A stretch of DNA of 64,000 nucleotides from Syntrophaceae bacterium (GCA_003142535.1 PLMQ01000050.1:4756-68755); one strand, 5' to 3'; numbered from the stretch's first letter, positions 15,069 to 24,534 are shown. Numbers and translations: made by a program. Notes: generated from the letters alone by a model not told the origin.

Positions 15069-17264
15069 TTAAATAAAATCATAAAATTTATAGTTGTTAC
15101 GGCCTCCTTCTTTAACGCGGTACATAGCGATATCGGCGTTTCTAACAAGATCATCAAGATTATCTCCATGTTCCGGATATACGGCAATACCGATACTGGG
15201 CGTTGTTTTTATGACATGTCCATTACATAAAACAGGCTGCTCAAAAACATGCAGAATTTTATCGGCGATATGGGCAATATCTTCATGGGTAGAAATTTCC
15301 GTCATTAAAAGCACCATAAATTCATCCCCACCCATTCTTGCTATCGTATCGCTTGTTCGCACCATTTCCGTCAGACGTTTCCCCACAGCTTTTAACAACA
15401 TATCTCCGACAAGGTGCCCCAGGGAATCATTTACTTCTTTAAAACGGTCCAGATCAATCATCATCACAGCGAGCATAGATTCATTGCGATCAACATATTT
15501 CAGGGCCATATTGAGACGGTCACTGAATAGACGCCGGTTGGGCAATCCGGTGAGCGAATCGTGATAGGCCAACTTCTTGATTATCTCTTCGGCCTTGCGG
15601 CGCTCAGTGACATCGCGCACAATGCCGCGAAAACCCGTGATCCTGCTATTGGCATCTTGGATTAAGGACGCTGATAGTTCACCGATACGATCCTCTCCGC
15701 TTTTACCTTGCATTTCCCATTCAATTTCAATTCCATGTGCCGGCTGACGCGTCTGGAAAACATTATGAAAAGCCTGAAAGACATTGTCGCCATTGTCTTG
15801 TTTACAGAATTTGCGAAAATTAACACAAAACATCTCTTCACGGGAATTACCGCTCATCCTCAGTACAGCGTCATTAAAATAGGTCAGGTTACCATCCAAA
15901 TCTGCCTCATAATATCCATCTTCGATATTTTCGATAATGGTTCGATATCTTTCTTCCGATTGTCTTAAGGCATTTTCCCTTGCTTTCTGGTCGCTGATAT
16001 CAATAGCAATACCGCGCAATCCGACAGGTTTGTTATTTTGATAAATCAGAACTCCATATAACCTCATGGGGAATTTTTCACCGCTTCTTTTAATACCGGT
16101 TAATTCTATTCCATTGGCATCAGAATTGTTTATCAATAAACGAGATACATATTCCATTACCGTACCAACTTCTTCACTGGATATTGCTTTGATAATATTC
16201 AGGCCGCGCTGTACATTCTTTTCACTATAGCCAAATGTAGAAATCGCTTTTTTATTAAGAAAAGTTATATTGAAATTTCTATCGCATTCAAAAACACTGC
16301 CGGGCAAAAGGTCGGCTAATTCCCGAAAACGTTCGCCGCTGGCCTCCAGTTCGCGCTGAATTTTTTTGCGGGCGGTAATATCGCGGGTGATTCCCTGTGC
16401 TCCGATCATTTTGCCCTGCTTATCCCGCAGCGCTTTCATGCTGACGGAAATATCAACGATCGAACCATTTTTATGATAATGTTGCAGTTCAATTTCAATA
16501 TCACGGTTGGGATCTACATGGGAATCATTATCCTTACCAATTTCTTCGACAAATATCCGGGATACATAATCAAATGATTCCGGGGCAATAATTTCCCCCA
16601 GACTTTTCTTGGCATATTCTTCCACTGTGTATCCAAATAGCTTTTCTACCGAACGATTCAACAGCCGGAACTTTATATCGCTAAGCGGAACAAATTCTCC
16701 CGTGGCATTATCTATAATGGTTATCATCCAGATTGGTTCAGCTGCATTTTCAAGCAATTGCCTGCATTCAATCATATCCTGCTCAATAAGCTTGCGCGAG
16801 GTAACATCCCGAATTATTGCCTGCACCAGTTTCTTGTTTTTTGTATTTATTAAACTCAGGCTTACTTCCGCATCAAAAGGTGTACCGTTATAGCGCAAGT
16901 GGCGCCATTCAAAGAATTGGGGCTTCCCGGCCAGAGTAGCACTGATATATTTTGTTCCGATTTTTTTCGACGCTGTTCCATCAGGCTGAAACTTCGGAGA
17001 AAATTGGAGTGGGTTTTTGCCGATTATTTGATTTTTCCGGCAACCAAATATTTTTAATGCTTTTTTATTGCATTCCAGATACTTGCTTTTATCCATTAAG
17101 ATAATGGCATCATTGGCGGCTTCAAATAATGTCCGGTATTTCAATTCGCTGTCTTGAAGCAATTGATTGGAAAGAGATTTTTTTGTGCAGCAGTTATTCC
17201 GGCTATTCTTCTTAGGAATAGGTAATTTCAATTTATTTATTTTTTTCTTATCCGCTTTTTTCAT
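15069..17264 (-). CDS. Multi-PAS diguanylate cyclase (GGDEF)
   Basis: A 731-aa sensor enzyme expected to make cyclic di-GMP. Four PAS/PAC units follow each other (about residues 37-160, 163-300, 305-425, 428-555), each ending in a GxxRDITxRK-type connector (IIRDVTSRK, GITRDITARK, GIAIDISDQK, GIVRDVTERR). The GGDEF domain begins at AYHDSLTGLPNRRLF. The active site ARMGGDEFMVLL is canonical, and an inhibitory I-site RTSD lies exactly five residues before it, so product inhibition is likely. There are no transmembrane segments and no EAL domain. The N-terminus is very Lys-rich. The signal sensed by the PAS domains is unknown. Confidence 0.93.
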   Translation of the reverse strand: MKKADKKKINKLKLPIPKKNSRNNCCTKKSLSNQLLQDSELKYRTLFEAANDAIILMDKSKYLECNKKALKIFGCRKNQIIGKNPLQFSPKFQPDGTASKKIGTKYISATLAGKPQFFEWRHLRYNGTPFDAEVSLSLINTKNKKLVQAIIRDVTSRKLIEQDMIECRQLLENAAEPIWMITIIDNATGEFVPLSDIKFRLLNRSVEKLFGYTVEEYAKKSLGEIIAPESFDYVSRIFVEEIGKDNDSHVDPNRDIEIELQHYHKNGSIVDISVSMKALRDKQGKMIGAQGITRDITARKKIQRELEASGERFRELADLLPGSVFECDRNFNITFLNKKAISTFGYSEKNVQRGLNIIKAISSEEVGTVMEYVSRLLINNSDANGIELTGIKRSGEKFPMRLYGVLIYQNNKPVGLRGIAIDISDQKARENALRQSEERYRTIIENIEDGYYEADLDGNLTYFNDAVLRMSGNSREEMFCVNFRKFCKQDNGDNVFQAFHNVFQTRQPAHGIEIEWEMQGKSGEDRIGELSASLIQDANSRITGFRGIVRDVTERRKAEEIIKKLAYHDSLTGLPNRRLFSDRLNMALKYVDRNESMLAVMMIDLDRFKEVNDSLGHLVGDMLLKAVGKRLTEMVRTSDTIARMGGDEFMVLLMTEISTHEDIAHIADKILHVFEQPVLCNGHVIKTTPSIGIAVYPEHGDNLDDLVRNADIAMYRVKEGGRNNYKFYDFI

Positions 17265-17309
17265 TTTATGGATTACTTTTTATTAACAATGCCCGGATTA
17301 AGGCAAAAT

Positions 17310-18230
17310 TCAGCAATGGGCAGCAAGCCATTTGATTATATCCATCATAACTTCCTCCCTGTTTATTTCGTTGAGCATTTCATGGCGGCCACCTTCATAA
17401 AACTTAAAGCTCAAATCCTTAATGCCCAATTGCTTATACCTGTTAATTAATTGCCGGACACCCCGGGAATTACCACCGACAGGGTCTTTCTCGCCGGAAA
17501 ATATGTAAAGCGGCAAATCGCGCGGTATTTTACTTAGCTCTTCAGCGCGATGAATATGCCGCCAGAACTTGAGCAACTCATAAAAAAATGACGCCGGGAA
17601 AACTCCGCCGCAAAAGGGATCAGCTATGTATTTATCAACTTCCGCATTATCGCGGCTCAGCCAGTCAAAAGCCGTGCGCTCAGGCTTAAATTGTTTGTTA
17701 AAACTGCCGAAACTCAAAAAATTAATAAGGCTGCTTCTTCCTGTTTTACCCACTCTGAGCATTTCCAGATAAGCGATAGCCTGTCCTATAGCCGTCAGCA
17801 AATCAGCAGGGCCTGCCGCGCCGGATAATATTGCGCCTTTTAATTCGCTACCCCAATGGGCGAGGTATCCCTGCGCCAGAAAAGAACCCATACTGTGGCC
17901 CAGTAAGAATACCGGAGCTAACGGAATTTCTCTTTTAATTATCCCTGATAACTGGTGCAAATCGCCAAGCATCAGATTTAAAGCATCGGCTCCCGCCTCC
18001 CCGGCATGGCTTGCATCTTTGATTGTCCGGCCATGCCCGCGGTGATCTTCCGCGTAAACGGCATAACCGTTTTCAGTCAATAGGCCCGCAAAACGCGCAT
18101 AGCGTGCAGCAGTTTCCGCCATGCCGTGAGCAATATTGACTGCCGCTTTTATTTGGCCTTCGGGTAACCATTTATAAACATAAATTTCCAATCCATCGGG
18201 CGCGCAAAATTTAAAATTCTCCTGTTTCAT
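17310..18230 (-). CDS. Alpha/beta hydrolase, monoacylglycerol lipase / lysophospholipase type
   Basis: A 306-aa serine hydrolase of the Hydrolase_4 (lysophospholipase L2-like) group. The nucleophile elbow is LGHSMGSF (Ser about residue 106), the oxyanion strand is VNIAHGMAE, the acid is in FSGEKDPVG, and the catalytic His is in GGRHEMLNE near the C-terminus. The ATG overlaps the stop of the upstream HTH gene by 4 bases, so it belongs to the same transcript. No signal peptide, so it is probably cytoplasmic or membrane-associated. Confidence 0.85.
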   Translation of the reverse strand: MKQENFKFCAPDGLEIYVYKWLPEGQIKAAVNIAHGMAETAARYARFAGLLTENGYAVYAEDHRGHGRTIKDASHAGEAGADALNLMLGDLHQLSGIIKREIPLAPVFLLGHSMGSFLAQGYLAHWGSELKGAILSGAAGPADLLTAIGQAIAYLEMLRVGKTGRSSLINFLSFGSFNKQFKPERTAFDWLSRDNAEVDKYIADPFCGGVFPASFFYELLKFWRHIHRAEELSKIPRDLPLYIFSGEKDPVGGNSRGVRQLINRYKQLGIKDLSFKFYEGGRHEMLNEINREEVMMDIIKWLAAHC

Positions 18231-18889
18231 GATTTTTTTCCCAGACCAGCCAGACAGTTTATATATCTGGAATAGATTTCATCCAAAGGCTCGATGCAAA
18301 GGCATTTCAAATATGATTTAATAAAACCTTTGAGAAATACGAGCGCCGGCAACGCTTCGATATTTTCTTCCTCAATGCTTCGTAAATAATCAATCCGGAC
18401 TTTAGTTTTCTGGGCAATTTTTTCCAGCGGCACAGCCAGTTCATTTCTAATTACCTTGAGATCGCCCCCCCTGATTTCCTGTTTAGCCAGTATTTTTTCA
18501 ATACGTTCATTGGCGGCAATTCTTGCCCGAAATTCAGCATCGGTGTTTTTTAATCCGCCGGTTTTACACTGATCACGATTAATATCGAAAATACTTACGG
18601 GCATTTTAGATGGAGATTTCTTTGCTGCTTCGGTAAGAATTCCCAGACGAATAAGATCGTTATCGTAATCCTGTCTTTCTTTTTCATTGTTCAGAGTAAG
18701 ATAAGCCTTTTCCAGAAGAGTCAGTATTTCCTTTCTTTCTGATTGTGAGAAGAAAGAATAACTGACCAGAGAATCAGCCTGATACATCTGCAAAGCAGCG
18801 TTATAGGCATGACGAATTTCGAAGAAAGCCACATCCGGCTTCACATCCAACATTTCATAGTAATTCAGTTTGGTAAAATTCATCTCCAT
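18227..18889 (-). CDS. J-domain-like N-terminus fused to a RodZ-type HTH domain
   Basis: A 220-aa protein. Residues about 8-65 (LNYYEMLDVKPDVAFFEIRHAYNAAL ... LTLLEKAYLTLNNEKERQDYD) follow the J-domain pattern, but the HPD tripeptide is not visible, so DnaK stimulation is doubtful. The C-terminal ~75 residues (ELAVPLEKIAQKTKVRIDYLRSIEEEN ... FLKGFIKSYLKCLCI) are the RodZ/YmfM-type HTH_25 domain, without the transmembrane helix of RodZ. I prefer the ATG at 18889, six bases after GAGG. It lies downstream of a MinD/FlhG-like ATPase and overlaps the hydrolase gene. A scaffold or regulator linked to cell-pole or cell-shape proteins is possible. Confidence 0.75.
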   Translation of the reverse strand: MEMNFTKLNYYEMLDVKPDVAFFEIRHAYNAALQMYQADSLVSYSFFSQSERKEILTLLEKAYLTLNNEKERQDYDNDLIRLGILTEAAKKSPSKMPVSIFDINRDQCKTGGLKNTDAEFRARIAANERIEKILAKQEIRGGDLKVIRNELAVPLEKIAQKTKVRIDYLRSIEEENIEALPALVFLKGFIKSYLKCLCIEPLDEIYSRYINCLAGLGKKS

Positions 18890-18956
18890 AAATGACCTCA
18901 CGGACAATTCTTTTCTGTTGCTTCTCCGGCAGACATTTTTCAGGAATCACGATTAT

Positions 18957-19070
18957 GAAACCCCGGTATTCATACCCTCCGCTACGAGTGATTGCGAAGT
19001 CCGCCGCAGGCTGATTCACCTTACCAATTCCGCTGGCGCTACACTTGCGGAATTGGAGTTTCACGAATAA
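18957..19070 (+). repeat. Family A repeat, copy 3
   Basis: Contains the pieces ATACCCTCCGCTACG..., CTTACCAATTCCGCTGG and the tail GGAATTGGAGTTTCACGAAT. The tail overlaps the 3' end of the MinD-like gene, whose last codon and TGA stop (Tyr-Ser-stop) are read from its complement. Confidence 0.8.
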
Positions 19071-19981
19071 TTAATCTGTAATTGGTCGCCGGCAGAACTA
19101 ATGATATGATTGCTCAATTCCCGCACATCACAGGCGGTACGTGTATAGGGATAACGGTCAAGAAATGACACCCGCTGGCAGATGGCATCATGCACGTGGT
19201 CGTCAAAGGCAATATTCCCGGCAAACTCAACTTTCAGCCCCAGATGTTTTTCAATCAGACGGCATATTTGTCCGCCCAGCGCTGCGTCATCCTGCTTGCG
19301 CAGTTGATTCAGGATGAGCTTGAATCTATAACCGGTAAAGTCACCAGCCAGTTTCAGGCCGATTTCCGGATGATTTTTTTTAACCATCTGCATCATGCAT
19401 TCCGGCTTATTAAAGGAGCCGTCGCCAAAGACATTGACAACTTCTCCTTCGAGTTCCTTAAACTCCATAACGGTAAAACATTGCCTTATCCGGCGAAAAT
19501 ATATAGACCGTATCAGGCGGTGAATGTTTTCAATGGAAGTTGGTTCCGGGGTAGCTATAAAAATGCCGTTTTGCGAAATCAGAAAAAAGTCCATGGTATT
19601 GAATGAAGACCCTGCGCCCAGATCAAGCAAAATACATTCATAGCCCAGCTTTGCTATGGCCCGCAGAGTTTTAATCTTTTGCTCATAGGGAAGGTTGGCA
19701 ATATCCAGAGTGTCATTCGCGCCGCTGATCAGAAAAAGGTTGGGGACAGGAGTTTCTAAAACGACATTTTCGAGAAGAGGAAATTTTTTTTTGACGAAAT
19801 CGGAAAGCGATTTGGCCGGATAGGGAATATCCACCAAGGTATGCAGGTTGGCTGCACCCAAGTCCAGATCAATAAGAAGAGTCCGTTTGCCTGAACCCGC
19901 CATAAGACGTCCCAGAGCACTGGTTAAAAAACTCTTACCGGACCCGCCTTTTCCCCCTCCAATTGGCCAGATATGCGCCAT
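19061..19981 (-). CDS. MinD/FlhG-like P-loop ATPase
   Basis: A 306-aa ParA/MinD-superfamily ATPase. The deviant Walker A is GGKGGSGKSFLTSALG (about residues 8-23, with both Lys), switch I is LLIDLDLGAANLHTLVD, and Walker B is CILLDLGAGSSFNTMDFF. This resembles FleN/FlhG and the Desulfobacterota family of MinD-like proteins paired with an HTH protein. The following ORF (18227-18889) carries J-like and RodZ-type HTH domains. No amphipathic membrane-targeting tail as in MinD is evident. The last residues and stop come from a family A repeat. It is divergent from the SpoIID-like gene. Confidence 0.85.
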   Translation of the reverse strand: MAHIWPIGGGKGGSGKSFLTSALGRLMAGSGKRTLLIDLDLGAANLHTLVDIPYPAKSLSDFVKKKFPLLENVVLETPVPNLFLISGANDTLDIANLPYEQKIKTLRAIAKLGYECILLDLGAGSSFNTMDFFLISQNGIFIATPEPTSIENIHRLIRSIYFRRIRQCFTVMEFKELEGEVVNVFGDGSFNKPECMMQMVKKNHPEIGLKLAGDFTGYRFKLILNQLRKQDDAALGGQICRLIEKHLGLKVEFAGNIAFDDHVHDAICQRVSFLDRYPYTRTACDVRELSNHIISSAGDQLQINYS

Positions 19982-20081
19982 AAGCCATCCGCCGATAATT
20001 TTAATTAAAGATTATTACACGAAAATTTAATAATATTCAAGTAATATATTAAATTTATATATTTTTCAAATGATAACTTTC

Positions 20082-20110
20082 TTGACTTCTACAGTGATTA
20101 TTCATAAAAA
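20082..20110 (+). promoter_or_regulatory. Putative sigma-70 promoter before the SpoIID-like gene
   Basis: TTGACT (20082-20087), a 17-nt spacer and TAAAAA (20105-20110), inside a markedly AT-rich divergent intergenic region (19982-20146). Confidence 0.4.
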
Positions 20111-20146
20111 AATGAACCAATATTATAATATTGTCTTGGATTGTCC

Positions 20147-21472
20147 ATGATTACTAATGAGCCGAAAATTAAAGTCGCTATTCTCCAGAATTACAGCGAG
20201 GCGGAAATAGTTCTAAACGGCAATTTCCGGCTATCGGACGGCTTTTCCTTGCGCGGCAAAATTGTGGCCAAAGCCGAATCCTCGCTGATTCGGCTTTCAG
20301 ATTCCAATGAAGCCGAAGTATCGCGGCAAAAGGAATTCATTTTCGCAGCCGATACCGGTGCAACTTTTACCGTAAAAAATGTCCAGATCGGCATTGATTT
20401 CCATTGGGAAAGATTACAGGAGCAGTCGTTTAGCGGCAATATCATTCTTCACGCCAATGCTGATTCTACATTTAACCTGATCAACGAAATCTCTCTGGAA
20501 GATTATCTGGCCTCGGTAATTTCTTCGGAGATGTCGGCGGCGGCGCCACTGGAATTTTTAAAGGCTCAAGCGATTACCGCCCGCAGCTGGCTTGTCGCCA
20601 TGCTGGAGAGAAAAAAGCAAAATCCGGCAGCGGTAAAAACAGAATTCATCTCCGAAAATGAAATAATCCGATGGTTCGACATTAACGACCACGACTTTTT
20701 CGACGTCTGCGCCGATGACCACTGTCAGCGTTATCAGGGAATTTCGCAAATCATCTCGGCAAATGTGGATGCAGCCATTCAGGCGACCCACGGCGTGTTT
20801 CTGGTTTACGGCAATGAAATATGTGACGCCCGCTATCATAAGACCTGTGGCGGCAGAACGGAAATATTTGCCACCGCCTGGGAAGATAAATCTTTACCTT
20901 ATCTGCAAAGCGTCACAGATTATTCTGCCGCACACAGCCCTGTAAATTCAGAGGATGAAACACGCCGCTGGCTTACCACAGAGCCGTCAGCTTACTGCAA
21001 CACTCAGGACAGCGCTTTGCTGCGCCGGATACTTCCACCTTTTGATCAGGAAACGCCGGATTTTTACCGCTGGCAGGTTTCCTACAGCCGCGAGGAGTTG
21101 GAAACACTTATTCATAAAAAATCCGGCATTGATATAGGTAATTTGCAGAACATCGTCCCGCTCCAACGCGGACCTTCCGGCAGAATCAGCAAACTGAAAA
21201 TTGAAGGCTCGAAAAGAAGCATCATGATCGGTAAAGAACTGGAGATACGCCGCTGGCTTTCACCCAGCCATCTTTTGAGCAGCGCATTTATTATTGAAAC
21301 ACAAGACGGCCGGGACGGTTTGCCGGAGAAATTCATTCTGCGCGGCGGCGGCTGGGGGCATGGTGTCGGTTTGTGCCAAATCGGCGCGGCAGTAATGGCG
21401 CTAAAAGGTTTTTCAGTCACCGATATTCTTGCGCATTATTTTTCCGGCGCTCAATTGCAGAAAATATATTGA
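20147..21472 (+). CDS. SpoIID/LytB-domain protein (peptidoglycan lytic enzyme family)
   Basis: A 441-aa protein of the SpoIID family, whose founding member is a lytic transglycosylase that trims denuded glycan strands. Family blocks: SLEDYLASVISSEMSAAAPLEFLKAQAITARSWL (about residues 120-150; Glu is the catalytic candidate), YHKTCGGRTE, and the C-terminal RGGGWGHGVGLCQIGA. No signal peptide is obvious at the chosen ATG (a TTG two codons upstream is an alternative), which is unusual for a wall enzyme. The ampG-like gene follows 37 bases downstream in the same direction, and murU/amgK further on, so a role in wall turnover and recycling is plausible. Confidence 0.85.
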   Translation: MITNEPKIKVAILQNYSEAEIVLNGNFRLSDGFSLRGKIVAKAESSLIRLSDSNEAEVSRQKEFIFAADTGATFTVKNVQIGIDFHWERLQEQSFSGNIILHANADSTFNLINEISLEDYLASVISSEMSAAAPLEFLKAQAITARSWLVAMLERKKQNPAAVKTEFISENEIIRWFDINDHDFFDVCADDHCQRYQGISQIISANVDAAIQATHGVFLVYGNEICDARYHKTCGGRTEIFATAWEDKSLPYLQSVTDYSAAHSPVNSEDETRRWLTTEPSAYCNTQDSALLRRILPPFDQETPDFYRWQVSYSREELETLIHKKSGIDIGNLQNIVPLQRGPSGRISKLKIEGSKRSIMIGKELEIRRWLSPSHLLSSAFIIETQDGRDGLPEKFILRGGGWGHGVGLCQIGAAVMALKGFSVTDILAHYFSGAQLQKIY

Positions 21473-21509
21473 AAATAATTATTGGCTCAGGCCACAAAAA
21501 AGAGATTAT

Positions 21510-22802
21510 ATGCCGGTGTTAAGCACAAATAATATTTCCACAAAAACAAACCGTCCCTGGCTGTGGGTACCGTCCATATATCTGGCCGAAGGCATCCCCT
21601 ACATGATCGCTATGACAGTCAGCGTTGTTCTTTATAAAAGGCTGGGGCTTTCCAACGCCGAAATCGCGTTTTATACAAGCTGGCTATATCTCCCCTGGGT
21701 TATCAAACCCCTCTGGAGCCCGTTTGTTGATCTCTTTCGCACCAAGCGCTTTTGGATAATCGCCATGCAGCTCGCCATCGGCGCGTCTTTTGCCTGCGTC
21801 GCGCTCACGCTTCCTGCGGATAACTTTGTCCGCTATTCACTCGCGATGTTCTGGATCATGGCTTTTTCCTCCGCCACCCACGATATAGCGGCCGACGGCT
21901 TTTATATGCTGGGGCTCGATATTCCCCAACAGGCGGCTTTTGTCGGTGTGCGCACCATTTTTTATCGCGTTGCTACAATTGCCTCCAAAGGCGGCTTGGT
22001 TGTGCTGGCCGGCACTTTGGAAAAGTACGGCTACCCGGTAGTCAGCGCCTGGTCTATTACCTTTGTTACCCTGGCCGCTTTTTTTATCGCTCTTTTTCTT
22101 TATAACTTTTTTGTCCTGCCTTACCCGGAAACTGATAGGAGCGCACCCCGGGATAAATCCAAAAGTGTTCTCTCCGAATATTTCCGGATCCTGACTTTAT
22201 TTTTTCGTCAAAAGAATATTGTCATCATCATTTGTTTCTTTCTGTTCTACCGCTTTGCCGAGGCACAGCTCGTCAAGATGGTCGCCCCCTTTCTGCTCGA
22301 CAGCCGGGTTAAAGGCGGGCTGGGTCTGACTACAGCAGAAGTCGGCCTCATCTATGGAACCATTGGTGTAATTGCCCTGATGCTGGGCGGGCTTTTAGGC
22401 GGTTATCTTGTTTATAAAAACGGCCTCAAATTCTGGCTCTGGCCGATGGTTTGTATCATGCACCTGCCCGATCTTATTTTTGTTTATCTGTCGCAGACCA
22501 TGCCGGCAAGCTTGCTGATAATCAGCTCTTCGGTGGCTATTGAGCAATTTGGTTATGGTTTCGGTTTTACGGCTTACACAATGTATATGATCATGGTCGC
22601 GCAGGGAGAGTATAAAACTGTCTTCTATGCCATCGGCACCGGCATTATGGCGCTGGGTATGATGTTACCCGCAATGGCCAGCGGCTGGATTCAGGAAACA
22701 CTGGGTTATAGTAATTTCTTTTTATGGATTATCCTGACAACAATACCGGGCTTTATTGTTGCGGCGTTGGTAAAGATAGATCCGGCCTACGGTAAGAAAT
22801 GA
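21510..22802 (+). CDS. AmpG-like major-facilitator permease
   Basis: A 430-aa inner-membrane protein with about 12 hydrophobic segments. It opens with RPWLWVPSIYLAEGIPYMIAMTVSVVLYKRLGLSN, characteristic of the AmpG/PAT branch of the MFS (muropeptide or acetyl-CoA permeases). I start it at the ATG at 21510, since the earlier in-frame starts overlap spoIID. It is probably the importer of anhydro-muropeptides produced in the periplasm, supported by the neighbouring SpoIID-like gene and the MurU/AmgK recycling pair. Transport of another amphiphile cannot be excluded. Confidence 0.8.
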   Translation: MPVLSTNNISTKTNRPWLWVPSIYLAEGIPYMIAMTVSVVLYKRLGLSNAEIAFYTSWLYLPWVIKPLWSPFVDLFRTKRFWIIAMQLAIGASFACVALTLPADNFVRYSLAMFWIMAFSSATHDIAADGFYMLGLDIPQQAAFVGVRTIFYRVATIASKGGLVVLAGTLEKYGYPVVSAWSITFVTLAAFFIALFLYNFFVLPYPETDRSAPRDKSKSVLSEYFRILTLFFRQKNIVIIICFFLFYRFAEAQLVKMVAPFLLDSRVKGGLGLTTAEVGLIYGTIGVIALMLGGLLGGYLVYKNGLKFWLWPMVCIMHLPDLIFVYLSQTMPASLLIISSSVAIEQFGYGFGFTAYTMYMIMVAQGEYKTVFYAIGTGIMALGMMLPAMASGWIQETLGYSNFFLWIILTTIPGFIVAALVKIDPAYGKK

Positions 22803-22925
22803 TACCATTTCGCTTTCTTTGGCTAACTTTGTTGGCTGCGTCGTCGGCTTCCTCAACGTATTAATAAATACGCCTGCGGAGCCTCCCTCTTGCCGCCTCG
22901 TAATCCTTCGAAATCGAAATGGTAT
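22802..22925. repeat. Family B palindromic element, copy 1
   Basis: A 124-bp intergenic element with 16-bp terminal inverted repeats (ATACCATTTCGCTTTC / GAAATCGAAATGGTAT, one mismatch). The interior contains GCTAACTTTGTTGGCTGCG and TCGGCTTCCTCAACGTATT. Its reverse complement matches 48128-48288 closely. It starts directly at the stop codon of the ampG-like gene. No ORF. Looks like a MITE or a large structured repeat. Confidence 0.75.
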
Positions 22926-23011
22926 AGAAGTTTTTTATCTGATAAAGGAATTTTAGACATGACCATAAATTCCATGATGTTCATATATTAATCAGAAAGA
23001 GAGGTATTGTG

Positions 23012-23707
23012 ATGATACGACAACGTTGGATATTGTGGTTAGCAGTGACAGGTATCTTTTTAAACCCTGTTCTGGGACTTGCCATAGTTATGCTTGGCGA
23101 TTTTTTCACTATATCTGTTTGGCCTCGAGCATTATCGCTAGCCGTTGATGTTATTTCCGAAACTGGCTTCATATTAATTAGTATCGCTATTGTTCTTTGG
23201 ATTATATCTTTTTGGCAGAAACAATCTTCACGACGTTATTATATCTTATTCTTAATATTAGCAATTGTCGGATACATAATCTGTGATCTTGGATTCGGTG
23301 TGTATGCTCAAATTAAAGTGCAGAATTCATCAATATATCAATCTTTATCAGAAAAGCTCTACTATAGTGCGATACAGCCGTTAGGTACAGTCATGATGGT
23401 GGCACCATTCCTTTTTTTAGGATGGATTTCAGCAAATATTGCACAGAAATATAAACTTTCAATCGCCATTTTATTATTTTTCATGATTCTTGCTGTTCTC
23501 GGCTATATGCATTTTTCTGGACACATGGCTCATGAAATGTACATGATTGAAAAAAAATGGACAGCATCAGCATTATCTACAGGTTTGCTTCCATTCAAAA
23601 GTTTGTTTGTATTATTTGTATTTTTCATAATCACTCGTATATTTATGCATAAAATAGTAGCAAAAAAAGATGACGGACCATCAAATATTCAGAAAACGGA
23701 TATTTAA
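23012..23707 (+). CDS. Hypothetical integral membrane protein
   Basis: A 231-aa protein of unknown function. About six hydrophobic segments are visible (residues about 7-30, 40-63, 74-96, 125-147, 153-172, 190-212) and it ends in a short charged tail. I recognise no family. GAGAGG lies 7 bases before the ATG at 23012. The DNA is distinctly more AT-rich, with AT-ending codons, unlike the flanking ampG and murU genes. This and the family B element in front suggest a later arrival in this locus. Confidence 0.7.
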   Translation: MIRQRWILWLAVTGIFLNPVLGLAIVMLGDFFTISVWPRALSLAVDVISETGFILISIAIVLWIISFWQKQSSRRYYILFLILAIVGYIICDLGFGVYAQIKVQNSSIYQSLSEKLYYSAIQPLGTVMMVAPFLFLGWISANIAQKYKLSIAILLFFMILAVLGYMHFSGHMAHEMYMIEKKWTASALSTGLLPFKSLFVLFVFFIITRIFMHKIVAKKDDGPSNIQKTDI

Positions 23708-23808
23708 AGATATCGAGATATTTTTTGGGAAAATTGGGAACAATGACATATAAAAGATAGTAGCGACGATTCTCGTAACTTTACCATGAAGTGTAGACGG
23801 AAGGTTTA

Positions 23809-24531
23809 ATGACAAAACAAATTAACACTGCCTTTATTCTCGGTGCCGGGCTGGGCACGCGGCTGCGGCCGCTGACGGTAAATTGCCCCAAGCCGCTTTT
23901 AACGATCGACGGCAGGCCGATGATTACTTACGCCATGGAACAGCTTTGCGCTATCGGCGTTAAGAGATTCATCATTAATACTCACCATTGCCCGGAAAAA
24001 TATAAAGAAGCTTTCACGGATTGCCAATGGCAGGGTATTCCTATCATCTTCCGTCATGAACCGGTACTTTTAGATGCAGCGGGCGGGATAAAGAATATCG
24101 AAGATTTAATCGCCTCTGAAGAAAGAATAATTGTCTATAACGGCGACATCATCACCAACTTGCCGCTCGCGCCGTTGATCGAAAAACACTTTGTACAAAA
24201 AACGGAAGTTACGCTGGCACTGCGTTCGCGCGGACATTTGCTCAACGTCAATGTTGACGAAAAAGGCTTTGTCTGCGACATGCGACATACACTGAATAAT
24301 CCGGGTGTCCAGAGCTGCCTTTTCACGGGAATTTATATCATCGAAAAAAGTTTTCTTAACCAACTCGAGGCGGGCAAAATAGAATCTATTGTGCTGCCCC
24401 TCATCAAAATGATTAAAAAGAATCCCCGTTCTGTTGCGGGTATTGTTATAGACGAAGGTTATTGGCATGACTTGGGGACTATTGACGAGTACAATGACTT
24501 TAGAACAAGGGGTTGCAACCCCTTGTTCTAA
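23809..24531 (+). CDS. murU: Nucleotidyltransferase, MurU-like
   Basis: A 240-aa sugar-1-phosphate nucleotidyltransferase. The N-terminal FILGAGLGTRLRPLTVNCPKPLL is the signature nucleotide-binding loop, followed by YNGDIITNLPL (metal-binding GD) and a C-terminal DEGYWHDLGTIDEY. Length and pairing with the downstream AmgK-like kinase fit MurU, which makes UDP-MurNAc from MurNAc-1-P in the recycling route that bypasses fosfomycin-sensitive MurA. The last ten codons and stop lie inside a 34-bp perfect palindrome (24499-24532) and encode an odd tail (RTRGCNPLF). Confidence 0.82.
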   Translation: MTKQINTAFILGAGLGTRLRPLTVNCPKPLLTIDGRPMITYAMEQLCAIGVKRFIINTHHCPEKYKEAFTDCQWQGIPIIFRHEPVLLDAAGGIKNIEDLIASEERIIVYNGDIITNLPLAPLIEKHFVQKTEVTLALRSRGHLLNVNVDEKGFVCDMRHTLNNPGVQSCLFTGIYIIEKSFLNQLEAGKIESIVLPLIKMIKKNPRSVAGIVIDEGYWHDLGTIDEYNDFRTRGCNPLF

Positions 24532-24532
24532 A
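24499..24532. repeat. 34-bp perfect palindrome across the murU stop codon
   Basis: Seventeen bases (TTTAGAACAAGGGGTTG, 24499-24515) are followed without a spacer by their exact reverse complement (24516-24532). The murU stop TAA (24529-24531) is inside. It may act as an RNA hairpin between murU and amgK, or as a protein site. Confidence 0.9.
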
Positions 24533-24534
24533 AC

